Assembly (NCBI RefSeq): GCF_903652925.1
Contig: NZ_CAHLAR010000006.1
Coordinates: forward strand, 186,001-250,000
DNA from: Achromobacter anxifer
GTDB lineage: Bacteria > Pseudomonadota > Gammaproteobacteria > Burkholderiales > Burkholderiaceae_B
Direction of reading: 5' to 3'
Length of the DNA: 64,000 bases
Shown here: one piece after another, positions 7,327-17,894 of the stretch
How positions within the stretch are numbered: the stretch's first letter is position 1
How the letters are laid out: each line of letters opens with the position of its first letter
Notes under the pieces: model-generated
Told to the model about the DNA's origin: nothing
Seen by the model: the letters and a program-made list of their open reading frames with translations, nothing else
The model's database searches: none
Position numbers and translations under genes: made by a program

Positions 7327-9405
7327 TTAGGACCTTTTCTGGCGCAGCAGCGCCTGCTTGAAGCGTTCAAACTCCTGGTTGAAGTCGAGTGTACGCTTCT
7401 GGGACGTCATGGCCGCCAGGACGCTGCTGCCGCTGTCTTGCGGCTTGATCCAGATCCAGATGCGGCGGTCTCGAATATAGAACATCGAGAACACGCCCAG
7501 GACCAGCAGCAGGCTGCCCAGGTAGACGGTGTTCTTGCCGGGCGTGCGGCTGACCTGGAACACGCTGGCCTGCACGTGCTTGAAGTCCGCCAGCGACAGG
7601 AATACCGGCGCCGGGTAGACGGTCAGGTCCGACAGCGCCGCGACGGACAGGCGCGACCACACGGCGGCGCGCTCCGCTTCCGGGCCCTCGGCGGCCAGGG
7701 GAGGCAAACCGGCGCGCTCGCGCTCGATGGCGCGCAGTTCGTTCATGCTGGCGCCGATCAGGCGGATCACCACGTCGGCCGCCCGCTCCAGGTCCTGCGG
7801 CGGCGTATTGGCCTGCAGGAACGCCGCCACGGCTTGCAGGCCGCCCGACGCGAAGGTTTCCAGGGCGCGCTCGGCGGCCGTCTGCAGGGGCTGGCGATCC
7901 GTCCCCGCGGGACTGTTGCGTTCCGCGAAGCGGCGCGCGGCTTCCTGGCGCGCCGCCGGGTCGGCCAGGGTCGCGCGCAGGCGCATGAATTCGGCGATCG
8001 AACTGTCCTCGTCCGCCGGGATGCGCAGGTAGCGGAAGGGTTCGGAGGCGTTGTTGCGCACTCCGGCCAGGAACACGGCGGCGCCGTCGAGTTCGACGGG
8101 CAGCATGTAATTCTGGAATTCGTGGGCCTGGCCGGCGTCGTCGATCAGCTTGTATTCGACGCTGGGGCCGACGTTGCGCAGGTTTTCGTTCTTCTTGCCG
8201 GCGGCGCTGCCGGACACCGAGGCGACGTGCTCGGCAAAGCTCTGGTTGCCGCCCTTGGGCTCGCCGCGGGTCAGGTCTTCGACGTTGATGGGCCGCAGGG
8301 CCGTGATTTCGACGCCCATGCTGCGCGCGCCACGCGCAGTGTGAGCGGTTACTTCGCTGGTCTTGCCCACCGTGCCGTCAACGGCAAAAGTGGCGGCCTC
8401 GGATCCTACCAGCGGGTAGCCTTTCAGCGTCACCGTGCTGCCGCCGTCGTCGAAGCTGGACTGGTAGACCGTCATGCCCTTGAAGCGCAGCGGCTCGTTG
8501 ACCTCGATGGTGGAATCGAAGCTCTTGCCGGTATCGGGGTCGGTGACCTCGACCTCGCTGGCGAAACGGCTGGGCATGCCGGTGGAGTAATAGTCGACCA
8601 CGAACTTCTTGAGCTTCAGCGTGAAGGGCATGGGCTGCACCAGGGCGCCGTCGCCCACCATCACGACCGCCGTGCTGGCCTGGCCGCCCTCGGGCACCAG
8701 GACGCTGGCGCGGAAGCTGGGGTTGTCCACGGACAGGCGCCCGCTCTCCGGCACTTCCGAGATCAGCATGTTTTCGACGATGGGTTTCTTGCCGCCGAAC
8801 ATGACCTGCAGGCGCACCGGCAATTCGCTGTCCAGCAAGCCGCCGATGCAGATGATGACCATGGCCGCGTGCGCGAACACATAGCCCAGGCGGTTGGCGC
8901 TGCCCTTCTTGGCGGCCAGCAGCACCCCGTCCGCATCCTGGCGCTCGCGCACGGCGTAGCCCAGCCGGCCCAGCAGGGCCTTCAGGCCTGCGGCGGTCTG
9001 CGGCACGTCGGTGGGCTCCTGGGTTTCCACGCGGTGCGGGAAGGCGCGCAGGCTGCTGGCGCGCACGTGCTCGCGGAACGAGCGGGCGTCGCGCAGCATC
9101 TTGGGTGCGTTGCGGATCAGGCAGACCGAGGTCGACACGACCAGGAAGCCCATGATCAGCAGGAACCACCAGCTGTTGTAGACGTGCCAGATGGAGAACT
9201 TGTCGAACACCTCGAACCAGAACGGCCCGAACTGGTCGATGTAGTTGTTCGACGAGCGGTTCTGCTGCAGCACCGTCCCCACCAGGCTGGCCACGCAGAT
9301 GAACATCAGCAGGCTGACGGCGAAACGCATCGAGCCCAGCAATTCGAAGAAATCGCCGGGCAGGCTGCGCAGGGAGGGACGGGAGTGTGTACGTGTCGAA
9401 TTCAT
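7327..9405 (-). CDS. resB: System II cytochrome c biogenesis protein ResB (Ccs1)
   Basis: A 692-residue partner of CcsB. The N-terminal part has the ResB pattern: a transmembrane helix in SMRFAVSLLMFICVASLVGT, then a conserved NSWWFLLIMGFLVVSTSVCL helix and VFAHAAMVIICIGGLLDS near residue 190. A large periplasmic domain follows (about residues 200-635), and a last helix (VYLGSLLLVLGVFSMFYIRD) near the C-terminus. The long periplasmic insertion is usual for betaproteobacterial ResB. The assigned ATG has no purine-rich ribosome-binding site: it is preceded by a C6T6 run that is the 3' arm and tail of a terminator-like hairpin. No other ATG or GTG is available before the first helix except the Met inside it. 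Confidence 0.95.
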   Translation of the reverse strand: MNSTRTHSRPSLRSLPGDFFELLGSMRFAVSLLMFICVASLVGTVLQQNRSSNNYIDQFGPFWFEVFDKFSIWHVYNSWWFLLIMGFLVVSTSVCLIRNAPKMLRDARSFREHVRASSLRAFPHRVETQEPTDVPQTAAGLKALLGRLGYAVRERQDADGVLLAAKKGSANRLGYVFAHAAMVIICIGGLLDSELPVRLQVMFGGKKPIVENMLISEVPESGRLSVDNPSFRASVLVPEGGQASTAVVMVGDGALVQPMPFTLKLKKFVVDYYSTGMPSRFASEVEVTDPDTGKSFDSTIEVNEPLRFKGMTVYQSSFDDGGSTVTLKGYPLVGSEAATFAVDGTVGKTSEVTAHTARGARSMGVEITALRPINVEDLTRGEPKGGNQSFAEHVASVSGSAAGKKNENLRNVGPSVEYKLIDDAGQAHEFQNYMLPVELDGAAVFLAGVRNNASEPFRYLRIPADEDSSIAEFMRLRATLADPAARQEAARRFAERNSPAGTDRQPLQTAAERALETFASGGLQAVAAFLQANTPPQDLERAADVVIRLIGASMNELRAIERERAGLPPLAAEGPEAERAAVWSRLSVAALSDLTVYPAPVFLSLADFKHVQASVFQVSRTPGKNTVYLGSLLLVLGVFSMFYIRDRRIWIWIKPQDSGSSVLAAMTSQKRTLDFNQEFERFKQALLRQKRS

Positions 9406-9411
9406 GAAAAA

Positions 9412-9440
9412 AGGGGGGCCGCGCTATCGGCTACCCCCCT
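9412..9440 (-). terminator. Terminator-like hairpin directly before the resB start
   Basis: Read on the minus strand, AGGGGGG and CCCCCCT arms (with inner CCG/CGG pairs and a 3-base bulge) are followed by a T-run that ends one base before the resB ATG. It looks like an intrinsic terminator for the upstream cytochrome c4 gene. It also occupies the place where a resB ribosome-binding site would be. Confidence 0.6.
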
Positions 9441-9450
9441 CATAGACAAC

Positions 9451-9477
9451 GCGCGGCGGAACGAGGTTCCGCTGCGC
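9451..9477 (-). terminator. Second intergenic hairpin between cytochrome c4 gene and resB
   Basis: GCGCGGCGGAAC and GTTCCGCTGCGC form a 12-bp stem (one G-U pair on one strand) with a 3-base loop. It has no T-run, so it is more likely an mRNA stabiliser or processing element than a terminator on its own. Confidence 0.4.
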
Positions 9478-9523
9478 TGAGTTTGCAGAACGCGGACCAG
9501 CCGCGCGCGTGGCGGGCTGGCGC

Positions 9524-10225
9524 CTACCGCAGGCCGGCGGCGTAGTCCGACACCGCCTTGATGTCGGCGTCGGACATGCGGTCCGCGATGGCGAACATGA
9601 CGTCGTTCTTGCGGTCGCCGCTGCGGAACAGCTTCAGCTGCTCTTCGATGTACATGGGGAACTGGCCCGACAGCCGCGGATACTGGCTGGGAATGCCTGC
9701 GCCATTGGCAGAATGGCACGAGGCGCACGCGGGAACCTTGCGATCCGGCAAACCGCCGCGCCAGATCTTTTGACCCAGATCAACCAGCTTCTCCTGGCCG
9801 GCCGTGGCGGGCTCCTTGAGCGGCTGCTGCGCCAGGTACAGCGCAATGTTCTGCATGTCGGCCGGCGTCAGGTTCTGCGCCATGGCCGTCATCGGGGTGG
9901 GATTGCCGCCAGCGCCATTGCGCACCGGCAGCTTGGCGCCAGGCTTGACCTGGAAGTCCGCCAATTGCTTGGCCAGGTACTCGTGGGACTGCGCGGCCAG
10001 ATTGGGGTTCACCGGTATGGTGCTATTGCCCGCCGCGCCATGACAGGACGCACAGGCGATGATGCCCCTGGCCGCATCGCCCTGGTCAAACAGCTGTCCG
10101 CCCTTGGCGGCATCTGGTTTTACCGGGCCCGCGGCGCCTTCGGCGGCGAAACTCGTAGTAGATAAGGCGGAGGCGCCGAGCAACAGCCCGCTCGCAACCA
10201 ACATCCGGGACAGCACACGCTTCAT
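9524..10225 (-). CDS. Diheme cytochrome c4 family protein, periplasmic
   Basis: A 233-residue protein with a signal peptide (MKRVLSRMLVASGLLLGASA ... cleavage near AFA|AEG) and two CASCH haem-attachment motifs, at about residues 58-62 and 167-171, in two homologous halves, as in cytochrome c4. Cytochrome c4 carries electrons to terminal oxidases in the periplasm. The start was placed at the Met that begins the signal peptide; 20 upstream in-frame codons lack signal character. It lies upstream of resB/ccsB, the machinery that would mature it, but hairpins separate the genes. It is divergent from engB. Confidence 0.93.
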   Translation of the reverse strand: MKRVLSRMLVASGLLLGASALSTTSFAAEGAAGPVKPDAAKGGQLFDQGDAARGIIACASCHGAAGNSTIPVNPNLAAQSHEYLAKQLADFQVKPGAKLPVRNGAGGNPTPMTAMAQNLTPADMQNIALYLAQQPLKEPATAGQEKLVDLGQKIWRGGLPDRKVPACASCHSANGAGIPSQYPRLSGQFPMYIEEQLKLFRSGDRKNDVMFAIADRMSDADIKAVSDYAAGLR

Positions 10226-10423
10226 GAAGACCTCGACGATCGCATCGATCAAGGCGCAAAAAGGCGCCCACGCCTGCCCGCACACCCTGGAATACCGTAT
10301 CGAACCTGTTTTGCCTTCCTGCCTGCGATGTTGCTGCGAACTTGCCGGATAAAGCGATCAGCAAGCGAAACAGTAAGCAAAAAAGACGGCTCCGCGCACG
10401 GGGACCACTGTTGCAAACGCCGG

Positions 10424-10432
10424 ATTATACAA
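10424..10432. promoter_or_regulatory. AT-rich -10-like box in the cytochrome c4 / engB divergent region
   Basis: The short AT-rich stretch reads TATAAT on the minus strand (toward the cytochrome gene) and TATACAAT on the plus strand (toward engB). It is the only such box in the 241-bp divergent spacer. No good -35 is present at standard spacing on either strand, so this is tentative. Confidence 0.3.
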
Positions 10433-10435
10433 TAG

Positions 10436-12103
<1,668 letters not shown>

Positions 12104-12110
12104 GCCACAA

Positions 12111-12140
12111 CGCGGGCGGGTCCTATACGGGCCGCCCGCG
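12111..12140. terminator. Hairpin between convergent hemB and EamA-family gene
   Basis: CGCGGGCGG and CCGCCCGCG form a perfect 9-bp stem with a 12-base loop, right after the hemB stop. There is no T-run on either strand, so it may act as a barrier or a Rho-assisted end for both convergent genes. Confidence 0.45.
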
Positions 12141-12143
12141 GAC

Positions 12144-13127
12144 TCAGGTCTTGGCGGCCGCCTTGCGGCCCGCCAGGAGCGGCCCCCGGCGCAATCCCAG
12201 CCAGGTCCCCGCCAGCACGCAAGCCAGCCCCGCCACGTGCGTGGGGGTGACGTGCTCCTCCAGGAACAGGGCCGCGAACAGCAGGCCGAAGATCGGCAGC
12301 CAATTCACGAACAAGGCCGCGCGGCTGATGCCCAGGCGCGCGATGCCCGCATTCCAGACGATGTTGCTGACGCCCGAGGCGATCACCGCCGAGAACAGCA
12401 GCACCAGCCAAGGCCACCACGCCATCTGCCAGGTCTCGCCCTGATAGGTCGCCGGCGTCAGCGCCGCATGCACCACCAGCATCAGGCCCCCGGCCAGGTA
12501 CATGTACCAGAGCATGCCCAGCGGATCCATGCTGCGCGACATGCGCTGGATCACCAGCCCGCCGCACACGAACACCAGCACCGCCACGAACACGATGGCA
12601 TCGCCCCAGCCCGTCAGGCCGAATTGCGCGCCGCTGCCGGCCACCACCATGCCCACGCCCAACAGGCCCAGCAAGGCGCCGGCTATGCGCACCAGCGTCA
12701 GTTTCTCGCGATAGAAGATGGCCGCCAGCAACGCCGACAGCAAGGGGCTGGTGGCCATGATCAAGGTGCCATTCGCGGCCGAAAAGACCCGCAGGCCCGT
12801 CACCAGCGCAACCTGGTGCGCGTACACGACCAGGAAGCCCGCCAGCGCGACCCAGCCCAGCTCCGCGCCGCCCAGCTTGGGAATGCGGCCGCGGCGGGCC
12901 TTGATGATGAGGGTGACGGTGATGAACGCAATGACGATGCGCACGGCGGCCAAGGCCTGCACATCCATGTGCAGCGTCAGGTACTTGACCGAGACGATGT
13001 TCAGGCCCCAAGTGGCCATGACGAACATCAATTGAAGATAGATAAGACCGGTGCGGTCCTGGCTTGCATCAACTGTCGGGGACGTCACGGGCGCCGGCCT
13101 GGAGATAGGAGTGGACGCGCCGCCCAC
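12144..13127 (-). CDS. EamA/DMT-superfamily metabolite exporter
   Basis: A 327-residue membrane protein with about ten hydrophobic helices in two homologous halves, as in EamA (DUF6) transporters (FVMATWGLNIVSVKYL in the first; NWLPIFGLLFAALFLEEHV in the second half, the classic P-x-x-x-x-L-x-x-x-x-x-L-x-E motif). These transport small metabolites such as amino acids or purines; the substrate cannot be read. The start used here is a GTG; an internal Met at residue 34 is an alternative if the soluble N-terminus is not translated. The gene follows livF by 39 bp on the same strand and may be read through from that operon. Confidence 0.9.
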   Translation of the reverse strand: MGGASTPISRPAPVTSPTVDASQDRTGLIYLQLMFVMATWGLNIVSVKYLTLHMDVQALAAVRIVIAFITVTLIIKARRGRIPKLGGAELGWVALAGFLVVYAHQVALVTGLRVFSAANGTLIMATSPLLSALLAAIFYREKLTLVRIAGALLGLLGVGMVVAGSGAQFGLTGWGDAIVFVAVLVFVCGGLVIQRMSRSMDPLGMLWYMYLAGGLMLVVHAALTPATYQGETWQMAWWPWLVLLFSAVIASGVSNIVWNAGIARLGISRAALFVNWLPIFGLLFAALFLEEHVTPTHVAGLACVLAGTWLGLRRGPLLAGRKAAAKT

Positions 13128-13166
13128 GCGGCGCCGTGGACATGGTATCGCGCCTGGGTCACGGAC

Positions 13167-13877
13167 TCAATGCGCGCCTAGATACGCCGCCCGCACGTTG
13201 GGATCGCGCAGCAGTTCCGCGCCGGAGCCGCTCAACGTGATGCGACCGGTCTCCAGCACGTAGGCCCGGTCCGCCACGCCTAGCGCCTGGTTCGCCATCT
13301 GCTCCACCAGCACGATGGTCAGACCGTCGTCGCGCAGCTTGCGGATCGCGGTGAAGATGTCCTGCACGATCAGCGGCGCCAGGCCCAGCGACGGTTCGTC
13401 CAGGCACAGCAGGCGCGGCTCGCTCATCAGCGCGCGCGCCATTGCCAGCATCTGCTGCTCGCCGCCCGACAGCGTGCCCGCCAACTGGTCGCGCCGCTCG
13501 CGCAGCCGCGGGAACAACTGATAGCCGCGCTCCACGCCCTCGGCCACCATCGCGGGATTCCCGCGCCGCGTGTAGCCGCCCAGCACCAGGTTGTCGTAGA
13601 CGGTCTGGTCGGCGAACACGCCCCGACCTTCCGGCGACAGCGCCAGGCCCAGCCCAACGCGCAGATGCGGCGGCACCTGCGTGATGTCGCGCCCGTCGAA
13701 GGTCACGCGGCCGCCCTGCAAGGGCTCCAGTCCCGCCACGCCCTTCAGCAAGGTGCTTTTGCCCGCGCCGTTGGCGCCGATGATGGTCACGATCTCGCCC
13801 GCGCGGATCTCCAGCGACACGTCGCGCACCGCCTGGATGGCGCCATACGAAATCTGCACGGATTCTAGTTTCAGCAT
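13167..13877 (-). CDS. livF: Branched-chain amino acid-type ABC transporter ATPase, LivF family
   Basis: A 236-residue ATPase: Walker A GANGAGKSTL, signature LSGGEQQML, Walker B RLLCLDEPSLGLAP and the family end VRAAYLGAH. It would power import through LivH and the LivM domain of the fusion protein encoded just upstream. It is the last Liv gene of an operon running from the FAD dehydrogenase gene downward. The substrate is unknown. Confidence 0.95.
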   Translation of the reverse strand: MLKLESVQISYGAIQAVRDVSLEIRAGEIVTIIGANGAGKSTLLKGVAGLEPLQGGRVTFDGRDITQVPPHLRVGLGLALSPEGRGVFADQTVYDNLVLGGYTRRGNPAMVAEGVERGYQLFPRLRERRDQLAGTLSGGEQQMLAMARALMSEPRLLCLDEPSLGLAPLIVQDIFTAIRKLRDDGLTIVLVEQMANQALGVADRAYVLETGRITLSGSGAELLRDPNVRAAYLGAH

Positions 13878-13914
13878 CGTCTTGCGGCCTGTTGATACCC
13901 AAATGGCCCTGGCC

Positions 13915-15684
13915 TCAGGCCATGCCGGTTCCGAGATACGCCTCGATCACGCGCTTGTCCGCCTGCACCTGGGCCGGCTTGCCTTCGGCGATCTTGATGC
14001 CGTAGTCCAGCACGATCACATGGTCGGAAATCGCCATCACCAGGTCCATGTGGTGCTCCACCATCAGCAGCGTGATGCCGCAGGACGCGCCGATGCGCAC
14101 CAGCAGCTCGCCCAGTTCCGCGGTCTCTTGCGGATTCAGGCCCGCCGCCGGCTCGTCCAGCAGCAGCAAGGTCGGCTCGGTCGCCAAGGCGCGCGCCAGC
14201 TCCACGCGCCGCTGCAGACCGTAGGGCAGGCTGCCCGCCGGCGTGTCGGCCAGATGCTCCAGGCCCACCATGCGCACCAGCCGGCAGGCCTGCTCGCGCG
14301 CGCGGCGCTCTTCGGCACGCGCGCCGGGCAGGCCCAATAGCGAGACCCAGAAGCCGTTCTTCATGCGGCTATGGCGGCCCAGCAGCACGTTGTCCAGCAC
14401 CGACAGATCGCCGAACAGGCGCAGGTTCTGGAAGCTGCGGCCTATGCCCAGTTTGCAGATGACATGCGACCTTTCGCCCGCGATGTCGGTGCCCTGGAAG
14501 CGGATCACGCCCGCGTCCGGCAGCACCACGCCGCTGAGCATGTTGATGAGCGTGCTCTTGCCCGCGCCGTTGGGCCCGATCAGCGCGTGCACGTGGCCGC
14601 GCCGCAGGCAGAAGGAAATGTCCTGCGCCGGCTTCACGCCGCCATAGGCCTTGGATAGGCTCTCGACCACCAGCAACAGATCTTCCTGCGCCGCAGCGGC
14701 CGGCCTGGCCGTCGCGGGCTGCGCCGCGTCGCCGCCTTGCGGCCGCGCATCCGCGACGCGCCGCGCGCGGCGCGAGAACAGGCCCATCACCCCGCCCGGC
14801 ATGAAGTACAGCGCGAACAGCAGCAGCGCGCCGTAGAAGAAGTGCTGCACCGAGGGCCAGCGCGCCAGCAGCGCGTCGATGATGGTCAGCGCGATCGCGC
14901 CGACCGCCGGTCCCGCCTTGGAGCCCGCGCCCCCGAACAGCACGAGCAGCAGGATGAAGATGGACAGGTTGAAGCTGATGAAATCCGAATTGATGTACTG
15001 GTTCTGCTGCGCCACCAGCGCGCCCGCAATGCCGCAAGTAACGGCTGCCACCACGAACGCGATGACCTTGGCGCGATACACCCGCACCCCGACGGAAGAC
15101 GATGCGATCTCGTCGGCCTGCACCGACAGCAGCGCGCGGCCGAAGCGCCCGTCCAGCACGTTGCGCAACAGCAACTGCGTCGCCACGCACAGCACCAGCG
15201 CGAACCAGACCCACTGCTGATTGGTGAATGGATTCCCGCCCCAGGTCAGCGGCATGATGCCGAACAGGCCTGATGGCCCGCCGAACACGTCCACCCACTC
15301 GGTGACGATCTTCTCCATGACGATGCCGAAGGCCAACGTCACCATGGCCAGGTAGGGACCTTTCACGCGCAGCGACGGCAAGGCGATCAGCACGCCGAAC
15401 ACGCCGGCCACCACGGGCGCCGCCGCGAGGGCCAGCCAGGGATCGACCTGCCAGCGCGAGGTCAACAGGGCCGCGGTATAGGCGCCGGCGGCGAACAGGC
15501 CCGCCTGGCCCAGCGACTTCTGGCCCGCATACCCCACCAGCACGTTCACGCCCGCCGCGCACAGGTAGTACACGCAGGCCATGAATACGATGCGCAGGTA
15601 GTAGTCGTTGTCCACCAGGGCGGCGAATGCCGCGAGCGCCGCCGCCAGCGCCACGGTGATCAGGGACTGCCCGTGCCGCTTCAT
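13915..15684 (-). CDS. Fused Liv-type permease and ATPase (LivM-LivG)
   Basis: A 589-residue protein combining two usually separate subunits. Residues 1-310 are a LivM-type permease with about nine helices (YLCAAGVNVLVGYAGQKSLGQ; ALPSLRVKGPYLAMVTLAFG). A 30-residue Ala/Pro/Gln linker follows, then a LivG-type ATPase from about residue 340, with Walker A GPNGAGKST near residue 375 and Walker B LLLLDEPAAGLNP, ending VIEAYLG. The signature is degenerate (GSLPYGLQRRVELA), as is common for LivG. There is no frameshift: the frame is intact through the linker. The start overlaps the livH stop (ATGA). Confidence 0.94.
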   Translation of the reverse strand: MKRHGQSLITVALAAALAAFAALVDNDYYLRIVFMACVYYLCAAGVNVLVGYAGQKSLGQAGLFAAGAYTAALLTSRWQVDPWLALAAAPVVAGVFGVLIALPSLRVKGPYLAMVTLAFGIVMEKIVTEWVDVFGGPSGLFGIMPLTWGGNPFTNQQWVWFALVLCVATQLLLRNVLDGRFGRALLSVQADEIASSSVGVRVYRAKVIAFVVAAVTCGIAGALVAQQNQYINSDFISFNLSIFILLLVLFGGAGSKAGPAVGAIALTIIDALLARWPSVQHFFYGALLLFALYFMPGGVMGLFSRRARRVADARPQGGDAAQPATARPAAAAQEDLLLVVESLSKAYGGVKPAQDISFCLRRGHVHALIGPNGAGKSTLINMLSGVVLPDAGVIRFQGTDIAGERSHVICKLGIGRSFQNLRLFGDLSVLDNVLLGRHSRMKNGFWVSLLGLPGARAEERRAREQACRLVRMVGLEHLADTPAGSLPYGLQRRVELARALATEPTLLLLDEPAAGLNPQETAELGELLVRIGASCGITLLMVEHHMDLVMAISDHVIVLDYGIKIAEGKPAQVQADKRVIEAYLGTGMA

Positions 15685-16604
15685 ACCTTCTCCACCAGGC
15701 GCTTGCCGAACAGGCCGGTGGGCTTGACCGCCAGCACCAGGATCACCAGGCCGAAGATCGCCACTTCACGCCATTGCGACTGCCAGAGGTTCACATAGGA
15801 TTCCAGCAGCCCCAGCACGAAGCCGCCCAGCACGCAGCCGCGCGGGTTCGACAGGCCGCCTATCATCGCGCCCGAAAAGCCCTTCAGGCCGATGGCCAGG
15901 CCCATGAATATCGAAGCCGAGGTGATCGGCGCGACCAGGAAGCCCGCCAGCCCGGCCAGCGCCGAACTGGCGAAGAAGGCCCCGGTCATCACCGCGTTCA
16001 CATTGATGCCCATCAGGTTGGCGACGGCGGGATTGGCGGCCACGGCCCGCATCGCCTTGCCCAGCACCGTGCGGTTCATGACGCGGTCGAACAGCACCAT
16101 CACCGCCACCGCCACCGCGAGCAGCAGCAATTCCTGGCTGCGCACGCCCGCGCCAAACACGCGGATGACCTCGTCGCCGAAAGGCGCGGGCACCGTGACG
16201 GGCGCCGGCCCCCAGACCGCGAACGCGGCGCTCTGCAGCAGGATGCCGAACCCCAGCGTGCTCATGACCCAGGCCATGCCCGGACGCGAGGCGAACGGCC
16301 GCACGCCGAACACGTACAGCAGCACGCCCAGCAGCCCCATCACCAGCACCGCGGCCAGGCCGGCCAGCAGGTATTCCCAGCCGCTCAACTCCAGGCCCGT
16401 GAAGGCCGCGGTGGTGACCGGCTTGCCGGCGAACAGGAACAAGGCGCCCACCCCGATGAACGCGCCCACGGACACGAATTCCCCATGCCCGAAGTTGAGC
16501 GTGCGGGTGGTGGTAAACGTGATGCTGAAGCCCAGCGCCACCAGCGCGTACGCGCCCCCTACGGCTAGCCCGCTGACGAGCGCCTGCAACAATGTCGCCA
16601 ACAT
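15681..16604 (-). CDS. livH: Branched-chain amino acid-type ABC transporter permease, LivH family
   Basis: A 307-residue inner-membrane permease. The start was placed at the ATG giving MLATLLQALVSGLAVGGAYALVALGF, the normal LivH N-terminus, with a G-rich ribosome-binding site upstream; 32 upstream in-frame codons are arginine-rich and non-membrane. Family segments include TLNFGHGEFVSVGAF, NPAVANLMGINVNAV and GLKGFSGAMIGGLSNPRG. It pairs with the LivM domain to form the channel. Confidence 0.95.
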   Translation of the reverse strand: MLATLLQALVSGLAVGGAYALVALGFSITFTTTRTLNFGHGEFVSVGAFIGVGALFLFAGKPVTTAAFTGLELSGWEYLLAGLAAVLVMGLLGVLLYVFGVRPFASRPGMAWVMSTLGFGILLQSAAFAVWGPAPVTVPAPFGDEVIRVFGAGVRSQELLLLAVAVAVMVLFDRVMNRTVLGKAMRAVAANPAVANLMGINVNAVMTGAFFASSALAGLAGFLVAPITSASIFMGLAIGLKGFSGAMIGGLSNPRGCVLGGFVLGLLESYVNLWQSQWREVAIFGLVILVLAVKPTGLFGKRLVEKV

Positions 16605-16636
16605 GATGGCCCCTTTTCCCCGTCGCCGGTCCGTGT

Positions 16637-17818
16637 CTACTTCGCGGCGGTCACGTCGTCCGCGTACGGGACCAGCTTGCCGTCCTGCCAGTGCGCCCAC
16701 TTGTAGTCGCCCACCAGCAGCGCGTCGTGCACCGTGGCGGAGAACGGCTTGGTATAGGTCTTCATCGCGCCTTCGTAGGTGCCGTCCAGGTTCTCCAGCG
16801 CCAGACGCACCTTGTCGCCATCGGTGGAATTGGCCTGTTTGATCGCCATGCCCAGCAGGTTCATGCCGTCGTAGGCGTGCGCCAGGAAGCCGAACGCGGT
16901 GGGCGAAGTCATCTTGGCCGATACGCGGTCATACAGCTTCTGCTGCGCGGCCGTGCGGTTGTCGGTGATGGTGCGCAGGAAGAAGGGCTTTTCCGACAGC
17001 GTCTTGCCTGCCGTGTCGTAGAACGCGATGTTGTCGGCGGCCCACGAGGTCAGCGTCAGCGGGAACCAGTTGATCTTCTCCATGCTGCGGAACACGTGGG
17101 CGATGGGCGTGCTCTGCGCCCAGATAACCACGGTGTCCACGCCCGCCGCCTTCAGCTTGTTCAACTGCGAGGTCATGTCGGTATCGGCCACGCCGAACTT
17201 CTCCACCGCCACGGCCTTGAGGCCCTGCGCCGCGCCGACCTCCTCCAGGTCCTTGAGCGCGCTCTGGCCATAGCCGGTGGTCTCGATCATGAAGCCCACG
17301 TTCTTGACCTTGGGATTCTTCTTCAAGTAGCCGATCACGCCCTCCACCTGCTCGCGGTCCACCATGCCGACGCGGAACATGTAGTTGTCGGCGCCCGCGC
17401 GCATGGGCTTGGTGATGTCGGTGCCCGAACCGATGGCGCCCATGACGGGGATCTTCTTCTGGTTGGGAATGTGCTTCCACGCCAGCGCATTGCCCGAGTT
17501 GGTGGGACCGACGATGGCCACGACCTTCTCGTTGTCGATCAGGTCGGCCATGTTCTGGATGGACTTCGGCGGCTGCGACAGGTCATCGCGCACCACCAGC
17601 ACCAGCTTGCGGCCGAGCAGGCCGCCATTGGCATTGATGTCGTCGATGGCCGTGCGCAGGCCCAGCACCGCGGCCTGCCCGCTTTGCGCGGACGGCGAGG
17701 CCGACAGATCGCCGTTGAAGCCGATCTTGATGTCCTGGGCATGGGCCTGCGCGCCAATGGCCAGCGCGCACAAGACGGCCGCCTTGGACAAGGTGGAAAA
17801 AATCCCCGTTGCTTTCAT
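16637..17818 (-). CDS. Periplasmic branched-chain amino acid-type binding protein (LivK-like)
   Basis: A 393-residue type I periplasmic-binding protein with a signal peptide (cleavage near QAHAQ, residue 27). The mature part starts IKIGFNGDLSASPSAQSGQ; the pattern VAIVGPTNSGNALAWKHIPN is typical of the Peripla_BP_6 ligand domain. It should capture the substrate for the LivH/LivM-G/LivF transporter encoded just downstream. Its place beside a flavin dehydrogenase and an SDR hints at an organic acid or other carbon compound rather than an amino acid; the ligand is not readable from sequence. Confidence 0.93.
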   Translation of the reverse strand: MKATGIFSTLSKAAVLCALAIGAQAHAQDIKIGFNGDLSASPSAQSGQAAVLGLRTAIDDINANGGLLGRKLVLVVRDDLSQPPKSIQNMADLIDNEKVVAIVGPTNSGNALAWKHIPNQKKIPVMGAIGSGTDITKPMRAGADNYMFRVGMVDREQVEGVIGYLKKNPKVKNVGFMIETTGYGQSALKDLEEVGAAQGLKAVAVEKFGVADTDMTSQLNKLKAAGVDTVVIWAQSTPIAHVFRSMEKINWFPLTLTSWAADNIAFYDTAGKTLSEKPFFLRTITDNRTAAQQKLYDRVSAKMTSPTAFGFLAHAYDGMNLLGMAIKQANSTDGDKVRLALENLDGTYEGAMKTYTKPFSATVHDALLVGDYKWAHWQDGKLVPYADDVTAAK

Positions 17819-17894
17819 CGTTGTCTCCTGTGTTTTTCAGATGTGCTGCACGTCGATGATTCTTTGTCTGGTCTCTTGCGTGCGCGGCGCCCGG

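Noticed and set aside
7438-9480. A 680-codon open frame opposite resB
   Set aside because: Shadow frame of a confirmed ResB gene; low-complexity translation with no family features.
13915-15684. Artefactual fusion by a lost stop codon between livM and livG
   Set aside because: There is a real linker and no remnant of a start or ribosome-binding site for a separate LivG; it reads as a genuine fusion.
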